Of a DNA stretch of 11,953 bases, positions 7,161-11,953 are shown piece after piece. How positions within the stretch are numbered: the first letter of the stretch is position 1; every line of letters starts with the position of its first letter. The stretch comes from Gammaproteobacteria bacterium. GTDB taxonomy: Bacteria > Pseudomonadota > Gammaproteobacteria > Pseudomonadales > Azotimanducaceae. Location: assembly GCA_027295975.1 (NCBI GenBank), contig JAPUJX010000641.1, positions 1 to 11,953 of the forward strand. Reading direction: 5' to 3'. The translations under genes were made by a program, and so were the position numbers. Under the pieces are notes generated by a model. It was not told where the DNA came from, ran no database searches, and saw only the letters and a list, made by a program, of their open reading frames with translations.

Positions 7161-7170
7161 CAGTGGGCGC

Positions 7171-7584
7171 TTACAATGCTTCGGCTTGAAGCATGCCAAA
7201 CGCCTCGTTGACCGGCTCGATGACTATCCGAACCCGCGTCCCAATCCGGATATCGTCGTTGGCACCGAGCCAGGATGCGACTATGCGCGGACCTTCGTCC
7301 GTCTCCACAACCACGGTGCCGAAGGGCGCGGCTGCGGCCCAACCCGGATCGTGGGTGAAGTGGGATACGGTAAACGAATAAATCGTTCCGGTGCCGGTGG
7401 CCGCTTTGAAACTGAGCGCTTTGGATCGACACGCACGACAGTAATAACGCGGTGGATGTTGCCGCTCGCCACAATCTTCGCACGCTTGCAGATGTAAACC
7501 CCCGGCGAGGGTATGCAGGTAGAAATCGCGATGTAACCCGGTAGTGCGGGGTACGTAACGCCGCACCGTGGCTCCGTCAGTCAT
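7171..7584 (-). CDS. Zn-ribbon / OB-fold protein (DUF35 family), partner of the thiolase-like protein
   Basis: A 137-residue DUF35-type protein. The N-terminal rubredoxin-like zinc ribbon has all four cysteines: C35-x2-C38 and C49-x2-C52. An OB-fold follows, with the typical GTGTIYSFTVSHF (64-76) and PFGTVVVETDEGPRIVASW (87-105). Such proteins bind thiolase-like enzymes and help bring acyl-CoA substrates to them; the best studied case is the DUF35 part of ChsH2 with the aldolase Ltp2 in steroid side-chain breakdown. The ATG at 7582-7584 has GAGGGGAACAG before it, and the stop of the thiolase-like gene is only 20 bases upstream, so the two are almost certainly co-transcribed and form one complex. 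Length and domain order are normal. No hydratase (MaoC) domain is fused to it. The exact substrate is not shown. Confidence 0.92.
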   Translation of the reverse strand: MTDGATVRRYVPRTTGLHRDFYLHTLAGGLHLQACEDCGERQHPPRYYCRACRSKALSFKAATGTGTIYSFTVSHFTHDPGWAAAAPFGTVVVETDEGPRIVASWLGANDDIRIGTRVRIVIEPVNEAFGMLQAEAL

Positions 7585-7604
7585 CTGTTCCCCTCGCTTT
7601 TTTC

Positions 7605-8789
7605 CTATCGGTCACGGCCCAACACCGCCACGCTTCCGTCCCCGAGGTCTCCGTAACCGGTGACCGCAGCAAGTTCGGCACCGGGCACCTGCGCGGGGCC
7701 TGCTTCATGGCGAAGCTGACGAGTCGCCTCGACGATGTGATTCAGCCCCCAACAATGTCCCTGAGAGAGCAATCCACCGTGAGTATTCAGGGGGTAACGC
7801 CCACCAAGTTCGATGTTGCCATCCGCCACGAATTCTTTTGCCCCGCCCGGTTCACACATTCCCAGGGCCTCGAGCTGCATCATTACGACATAGGTGAAGC
7901 AGTCATAAATTTCGAGAACGTCCATGTCCCGCGGGGAAACCCCCGCCATCGAAAAGGCGCGGGGCGCGGCGGTGTCGATACCGAGCTTCAGTATGTCGAG
8001 ACGGTTGGTGATGTCGTCGGCGGGAAACGGGTGACCCTCGGCGCCACCGAGCCAGAGAACCGGTTGGTGAGGTAAATCCCGCGCCCGTTCGGCAGACGTC
8101 AGAACGACGGCGTTTGCGCAATCGGTTTCCAGGCAACAATCGAATTTGCGCAACGGATCTGCGATGGGAGGCGACGCAAGGTAATCCTCCAGGGTCATCT
8201 CGCGGCCACCCATCTGCGCCTTGTCGTTCAGGTGCGCGTGGCGACGGCAGGCGAGTGCGACGTTTGCGGCATCTTCGGGTTGCACGTCGTAGAGATCGAC
8301 ATAACGCCGCAAATAGAAGCTATACCACTGGGCCGCGGCACGCACACCCAACGGGGCATAATAGTGGCGACTGATGTCGATGAAGGGCGTTTCCTGTCCG
8401 CGTCGCCTCGGTTGATGTTCGTTGCCTTTCTGGCGCCGAAAAGCCGAATAGCCATTCCAGCCAAAAGTGACGAGCACATTCGTTGCAACACCCGTCGCGA
8501 TGGCCATGGTCGCCGACTGCAACGCGGCCGTTGGGCTTGCACCACCCATCTGCACGCTCGCGGAATAACGTAGATCGGGAATCACCAGATTTGCGGCGAT
8601 CTCCTCGCTGGTAACATAGCCACCGGGCGGGATGATCCCGTCGATATCTTCCGGGTGAAGCCCTGCATCGGTAATCGCCGCCATGGAGGCATCCAGAACC
8701 AGTTCCAGCACGCCCTGGTCCGTTCCGCGCAGGTAATCCGTTTCGCCCAACCCCACGATGGCACTACTGCCTGACAGTTCAATCGTCAT
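7605..8789 (-). CDS. Thiolase-like lipid-transfer protein, possible acyl-CoA retro-aldolase (Ltp2-like)
   Basis: A 394-residue member of the SCP2-thiolase / lipid-transfer branch of the thiolase superfamily. It opens with SSAIVGLGETDY and ends with TGYGDLGDGSVAVLGRD. The region where degradative thiolases place the nucleophilic Cys reads SVQMGGASPTAALQ, with no Cys, so a normal thiolysis reaction is unlikely. The EIYDCFT segment (293-299) and NTHGGLLSQGHCWG (335-348) match the lipid-transfer group, in which Ltp2-type members carry out retro-aldol cleavage of hydroxyacyl-CoA esters with the help of a DUF35 partner. Such a partner is encoded directly downstream. Chosen start: ATG at 8787-8789. 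A TTG at 8799-8801 adds four residues and sits very close to a GGAGAG sequence, so it remains possible. The transporter gene ends 65 bases upstream. Substrate unknown; the aldolase role is inference from family and context. Confidence 0.88.
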   Translation of the reverse strand: MTIELSGSSAIVGLGETDYLRGTDQGVLELVLDASMAAITDAGLHPEDIDGIIPPGGYVTSEEIAANLVIPDLRYSASVQMGGASPTAALQSATMAIATGVATNVLVTFGWNGYSAFRRQKGNEHQPRRRGQETPFIDISRHYYAPLGVRAAAQWYSFYLRRYVDLYDVQPEDAANVALACRRHAHLNDKAQMGGREMTLEDYLASPPIADPLRKFDCCLETDCANAVVLTSAERARDLPHQPVLWLGGAEGHPFPADDITNRLDILKLGIDTAAPRAFSMAGVSPRDMDVLEIYDCFTYVVMMQLEALGMCEPGGAKEFVADGNIELGGRYPLNTHGGLLSQGHCWGLNHIVEATRQLRHEAGPAQVPGAELAAVTGYGDLGDGSVAVLGRDR

Positions 8790-8854
8790 TGAAAATGCCA
8801 ACTCTCCAACTCATCGTATCTTCTCCCAAGGCGAATCCAGGGAATAAAAGGGGC

Positions 8855-10489
8855 TCAACCAGCTACTATTGCCTCCGGTTCTCCTAAAGCTCTGGCACGA
8901 TCCAGCCGCGATGCCTCATCCGGCCCAAGGTATTTGAGCGTGAGCACCAGAAACACAAGGCTGAAAACGAACATGAGCAGGCCCCACATAATGGCGTAAC
9001 GCAATGCATCCCCGTCGTTCATTCCCTGTTTAATGTATATGTCGCTGACCTGCCCTATCAGAGAGGGGCCGAGTGCCAGGCCGATGAACGTATTCATGAG
9101 AATGTAATAAGCGGACGCCAACGCCCTCATCCGCGGCATGACAAGATCGTTAACGGTACTCGCAGCGGCGCCGATCCACATGGGCGAAAATATGCTGAAT
9201 CCAAAGCTGCACGCATATGCCACCCAGGCGTTCTCCGCTAGCAGAAACCCAAGGGCAAAAGGTGTTGCCAGGATGGGTACCGCCAAGCCAACGTAAATCC
9301 GTGCATTTACCGTGCGATCTCTATATTTATCCGACAGCCAGCCGCCAAGGGTAATGCCCGCCCAACCCCCGATCGCCGCTCCTACCCCCAACACCAGACC
9401 CGCCTCGGTAAGCTCGACACCGTGCGCCCGCAACATGAAAGGCGGGCTCCAGAAACCGAGCCCATAGGTGACGAAGGAGATGCTCGGAAAACCGATGGTT
9501 CCGTAAACGAATGCCTTGGAGCGAAACATCATGCCGTAGGTGCCGGGATCGGAGAGTTTCAGACCGTGCACCCAGGAGATCGCCGCATAAACGCCAATTC
9601 CGAGGGCTATCCACTGGATCGGCGAGTCGGTGAACCAGTTCACGCCGTAACACACGGCTAAAACGATGGCTGCCGCCACGAGGTTCATCAGACCGGCTCG
9701 AACGCCGCCCGATATCACCAGGGAGAAAAGCGTAAACGGCGGCAGCACCGAGAACAAAGTACGTAAGGTCTCCTTGAACGGATGGGGGTGGGGTTCCGTT
9801 ATCAGACCTTCACTTTGACCACGCACCGGTTCACGTAACGTCCAGACCCACAAACTCATGAGCAAGCCTGGAATACCTACCGCAAAAAAAGCGGCCTGCC
9901 ACGCCTTCAAACCGAAAGGCGCATTAACGGGATCCGGATAAGCCGAGTTCCAACTATCGACGATCACGCCACCGAGAAAGAGACCGATACCCGCGCCTAT
10001 GTATATGCCGCTGGAGTAGACGGCGAGGGCCGTTGCCCGCAAGCGGGGCGGAAAGTAGTCCGACAGCATGGAAAATGCCGATGGCGTCGCACTTGCTTCA
10101 CCCACCCCCACGCCAAAACGAAAGGTCGCCAACGCACCGAAACTACGAGCCGTGCCCGACAACGCCGTCATCAGGCTCCAGAAACCCAAACCCACCGAAA
10201 TGAGATTTTTCCGCACCCAGACATCCGCCATGCGACCGAGAGGAATCCCGAATACCGCATAAAAAACGGCAAATGCCGTACCGTACAGGAAGCCGATATC
10301 GGCATCCGATATGCCGAGGTCCGCCTTTATCTCTTCCGCGAGAATCGACAGAATCTGCCGGTCGATAAAGTTGAAAATGTAGACGATGATGAGAACACCG
10401 AGGACGTATTTAGCGTAACGTCCACCTATCTCGTCTTCCTGACCGGCCTCGCCACCGGTCGCGGACGTGCCCACGGCGTCGTCACTCAT
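8855..10489 (-). CDS. MFS transporter, spinster-like, with a two-helix central insertion
   Basis: A 544-residue inner-membrane transporter of the major facilitator superfamily, closest by motif to the bacterial spinster-like group. Marks are FNFIDRQILSILAEEIK (39-55), the motif A variant GIPLGRMADVWVRKN (81-95) after helix 2, and RFGVGVGEASATPSAFSMLSDYFP (124-147). Hydrophobic segments lie near 27-47, 66-86, 97-112, 115-133, 152-176 and 197-217, then 327-347, 363-386, 397-418, 422-444, 457-479 and 498-518. Between the halves, at about 254-282 and 291-309, are two further hydrophobic stretches, making the protein about 100 residues longer than a 12-helix member. The ATG at 10487-10489 follows GGTGGGGAAGAC. 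It probably moves the hydrophobic substrate or a product of the downstream enzymes; direction and cargo cannot be read. The gap to the thiolase-like gene is 65 bases with no clear terminator, so read-through is likely. Confidence 0.9.
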   Translation of the reverse strand: MSDDAVGTSATGGEAGQEDEIGGRYAKYVLGVLIIVYIFNFIDRQILSILAEEIKADLGISDADIGFLYGTAFAVFYAVFGIPLGRMADVWVRKNLISVGLGFWSLMTALSGTARSFGALATFRFGVGVGEASATPSAFSMLSDYFPPRLRATALAVYSSGIYIGAGIGLFLGGVIVDSWNSAYPDPVNAPFGLKAWQAAFFAVGIPGLLMSLWVWTLREPVRGQSEGLITEPHPHPFKETLRTLFSVLPPFTLFSLVISGGVRAGLMNLVAAAIVLAVCYGVNWFTDSPIQWIALGIGVYAAISWVHGLKLSDPGTYGMMFRSKAFVYGTIGFPSISFVTYGLGFWSPPFMLRAHGVELTEAGLVLGVGAAIGGWAGITLGGWLSDKYRDRTVNARIYVGLAVPILATPFALGFLLAENAWVAYACSFGFSIFSPMWIGAAASTVNDLVMPRMRALASAYYILMNTFIGLALGPSLIGQVSDIYIKQGMNDGDALRYAIMWGLLMFVFSLVFLVLTLKYLGPDEASRLDRARALGEPEAIVAG

Positions 10490-10547
10490 GTCTTCCCCAC
10501 CTCTTTTTGTTATCGAATCAGACTAGCAAGCACAGCAGGCAATGCAA

Positions 10548-10598
10548 TGGGTATTCTCTTTTGCTCGAGAGCACTCCAGCCGACATGAACAATACCCA
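10548..10598. repeat. Inverted repeat between the nitroreductase and transporter genes
   Basis: TGGGTATT (10548-10555) and AATACCCA (10591-10598) are exact reverse complements, and a smaller stem TGCTC-GA-GAGCA (10562-10573) lies inside. It begins just after the nitroreductase stop on the minus strand and before the transporter start. It could end the nitroreductase transcript or bind a regulator of the transporter. No long T tract follows. Confidence 0.35.
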
Positions 10599-10605
10599 AT
10601 GGAAA

Positions 10606-11268
10606 CTAACCGAGCAGCGCGCCCCCCCAGCGTTCCAACATGGCGAACTCGTCAACGGGCTTTCGCTTGAGCCGGGTGAGTTGTTTTACCGGTTTCCCCA
10701 GAGGCACCATCGCCGCCACCGCCATGTGGGCGGGTATTCCCAGGAGTTTCTGGACGGCCGGTTCCCGTGCACACAGGAAAGTAGTCAACGTACCGCCGTA
10801 ACCCTCATTGCGCGCGGACAACAATATGTTCCACACAAACGGATATACCGAGGCACCCGAGATCAGACCCACCCGTTCGAGATCGACATCGAAGGACGCC
10901 ACCACGGACAGATCAACCAGAACCAGTAACACGACCGGTGCGCTAACGAGCGCCCGGACGAACCCCTCCGGTACTTCGGTGGCGGCGATCTCGGCTTCCC
11001 TCAAGTTGGTCTCGTCGATGGTATTCCACGGCGATTCCCCCGCCTGCACCTGGGCGATGTAACGTTGAAACGTTGGCATTATCATCGGTACCAGTGCGTC
11101 TCTGGTCTCCTGTTCGCGAATCACCAATACCTTCCACCCCTGGCGGTTGCCTCCGCTGGGCGCAAAACGGGCATTTTCCAGGATCTTTCGCAACACTTCG
11201 TCGGTCACCGGTTCATCAACGAACTCGCGCGCGGCAAAAGTCGTTCGCGCCACATCGTAAAACTCCAT
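10606..11268 (-). CDS. Nitroreductase family protein (FMN-dependent)
   Basis: A 220-residue nitroreductase-fold oxidoreductase, expected to bind FMN as a dimer and use NAD(P)H. Marks are the opening MEFYDVARTTFAAREFVDEPVTD (1-23), the APSGGNRQGW flavin-site loop (36-45) and the GYGGTLTTFLCAREPAVQKLLGIP segment (157-179) near the C-terminus. Length is normal for the family. In the first motif the usual basic S-x-R pattern is changed to TTFAAREF. The start is ATG at 11266-11268 with a strong AGGAGAAGAAA ribosome site; a longer open frame reaches 11385 but runs through the promoter region shared with the divergent regulator gene. Substrates in this family range from nitroaromatics and quinones to enoate-type compounds, so the reaction is unknown here. 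Divergent pairing with a MarR gene suggests control by that regulator in response to a small aromatic or lipophilic ligand. Confidence 0.9.
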   Translation of the reverse strand: MEFYDVARTTFAAREFVDEPVTDEVLRKILENARFAPSGGNRQGWKVLVIREQETRDALVPMIMPTFQRYIAQVQAGESPWNTIDETNLREAEIAATEVPEGFVRALVSAPVVLLVLVDLSVVASFDVDLERVGLISGASVYPFVWNILLSARNEGYGGTLTTFLCAREPAVQKLLGIPAHMAVAAMVPLGKPVKQLTRLKRKPVDEFAMLERWGGALLG

Positions 11269-11316
11269 TTTCTTCTCCTCAGAGCACCGCCTCGGCGCGC
11301 TACTTTCTTTATTAGT

Positions 11317-11357
11317 TTCGGTTGCCTGCCACCGGCCTTTGGGAAACAATAACCGAA
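11317..11357. promoter_or_regulatory. Candidate operator in the nitroreductase-marR divergent region
   Basis: TTCGGTT (11317-11323) and AACCGAA (11351-11357) are exact reverse complements, 34 bases apart start to start. On the minus strand a possible promoter for the nitroreductase reads TTGACT (11367-11372) and TATTGT (11346-11351), with a short 15-base spacer. The right arm would overlap the -10 region and the left arm would lie just after the start point, which suits repression. By-eye prediction only. Confidence 0.35.
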
Positions 11358-11399
11358 CACCAATGCAGTCAATACCATAACGCAAATAAAGAGCCCCAT

Positions 11400-11873
11400 A
11401 TGGAAGATAACCCCCCGGAAATTCTCATGCGCGGGTTGTTACGCGCCTACTACTGGATGGACGAAAGTTTACAGAATGGCCTCCAGCAGGCCGGCTATCT
11501 GCCGCGTACGCGCACCCAGACGATGATTCTGATCAACGTCTCGAACGGAATTACTCGCGCCGCCGAACTCGCTCGCGTGTTGGGCGTCAGCCGCCAGGCA
11601 ATCCAGCAACAAATCAACGAGTTGGAGCGAGACGATCTCGTGACACAGATTCCAGATCCGAGCGATCGACGGGCCAATCGTATCGTGTTCAGTGAGCGCG
11701 GCTCCCAGCTCATCAACTCTGCCCTTGCCACCCTGCGCCAGTCCGAACAAGCACTCGCCATCCGCCTCGGATACGAAACCATCAGCAATCTGCGCAGCGC
11801 TCTCATGGCCGACTGGGGTCCGGTCATTGGCGGACAACGTGCGCCCGGGCGTAAACGCTCGGTGTCGAACTAG
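11400..11873 (+). CDS. MarR-family transcriptional regulator
   Basis: A 157-residue winged helix-turn-helix regulator. The DNA-binding part is well formed: ITRAAELARVLGVSRQAIQQQINELERDDLVTQ (51-83) gives the HTH, and IPDPSDRRANRIVFSERG (84-101) gives the wing with the DxSDRR signature of MarR proteins. The N-terminal (about 7-33) and C-terminal (about 104-140) helices would form the dimer interface. MarR proteins usually repress their neighbour and are released by a small ligand. The gene is divergent from the nitroreductase gene with 131 bases between them, which is the classical layout for a regulator and its target. I chose ATG at 11400; the open frame reaches back to 11322 but those residues lack homology. 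The ribosome site is weak (AAAGAG). The C-terminal tail is short, basic and Gly-rich. Whether it also controls the transporter and catabolic units is not shown. Confidence 0.9.
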   Translation: MEDNPPEILMRGLLRAYYWMDESLQNGLQQAGYLPRTRTQTMILINVSNGITRAAELARVLGVSRQAIQQQINELERDDLVTQIPDPSDRRANRIVFSERGSQLINSALATLRQSEQALAIRLGYETISNLRSALMADWGPVIGGQRAPGRKRSVSN

Positions 11874-11888
11874 CGGAACTCGACACCG
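11860..11888 (+). terminator. Hairpin over the marR stop codon, possible terminator
   Basis: CGGTGTCGA (11860-11868) pairs perfectly with TCGACACCG (11880-11888), a nine-pair stem with an 11-base loop that contains the TAG stop of the regulator gene. No T run follows, so intrinsic termination is uncertain; it may protect the mRNA end. Confidence 0.35.
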
Positions 11889-11911
11889 GAAGCCGTCGTT
11901 CCAGCCGCCGC

Positions 11912-11937
11912 GGCCCTCATTACCCTGGCTGAGGGTC
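11912..11937. repeat. Second hairpin in the terminal non-coding stretch
   Basis: CCCTCA (11914-11919) pairs with TGAGGG (11930-11935), extendable by one wobble and one further pair, with a 10-base loop. With the hairpin at 11860-11888 it makes up most of the last 80 bases, where no gene is visible. It may be a terminator for transcription from either side. Confidence 0.3.
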
Positions 11938-11953
11938 CGCCCGCCGTTGATCC

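Overview
The window looks like an accessory catabolic region from an aerobic Gram-negative bacterium, most likely a proteobacterium. The reasons are a membrane-type PQQ dehydrogenase, a moderately GC-rich composition, tightly packed genes, and several families common in proteobacterial lipid, steroid or cyclic-ketone degraders. A precise genus cannot be read from the sequence. No RNA genes, CRISPR array or insertion sequence were seen.

Layout. (1) Positions 1-1098 (+) hold the C-terminal 365 residues of a PQQ-dependent dehydrogenase of the glucose/quinate/shikimate type. It ends convergently, 27 bases from the next gene. (2) Positions 1126-6241 (-) form a compact four-gene unit, transcribed right to left: a type I Baeyer-Villiger monooxygenase, a stand-alone 5'-3' exonuclease (FEN family), and two class III CoA-transferase (CaiB/BaiF) subunits overlapping by 4 nt. 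A candidate promoter, a tandem 16-bp repeat and a perfect hairpin lie in front of the monooxygenase. (3) Positions 6437-6952 (-) hold a small dihydrofolate-reductase-fold (RibD C-terminal type) protein, apparently a separate unit, flanked upstream by a 218-base intergenic region rich in inverted repeats. (4) Positions 7171-10489 (-) hold a Zn-ribbon/OB-fold (DUF35) protein, its thiolase-like partner lacking the usual nucleophilic cysteine, and a spinster-type MFS transporter with two extra membrane segments. (5) Positions 10606-11873 hold a divergent pair: a nitroreductase (-) and a MarR-family regulator (+), with an inverted repeat between them. The last 80 bases hold two hairpins and no gene.

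How the genes may work together (inference): the transporter would import or export a hydrophobic substrate, and the monooxygenase would insert oxygen next to a ketone. The CoA-transferase pair would activate a resulting acid, and the thiolase-like/DUF35 pair would cleave a carbon-carbon bond of a CoA ester. That is the logic of degradation pathways for steroids, terpenoids or alicyclic ketones. The exonuclease is the odd member.

The two most unusual points both concern the four-gene unit. The exonuclease and the first CoA-transferase lack any ATG, GTG or TTG at the place where homology demands a start; the best candidates are CTG and ATT, each with a Shine-Dalgarno-like sequence. The first CoA-transferase has Gln where the catalytic Asp should be, while its partner keeps Asp, which points to a heteromeric enzyme with one active-site type.
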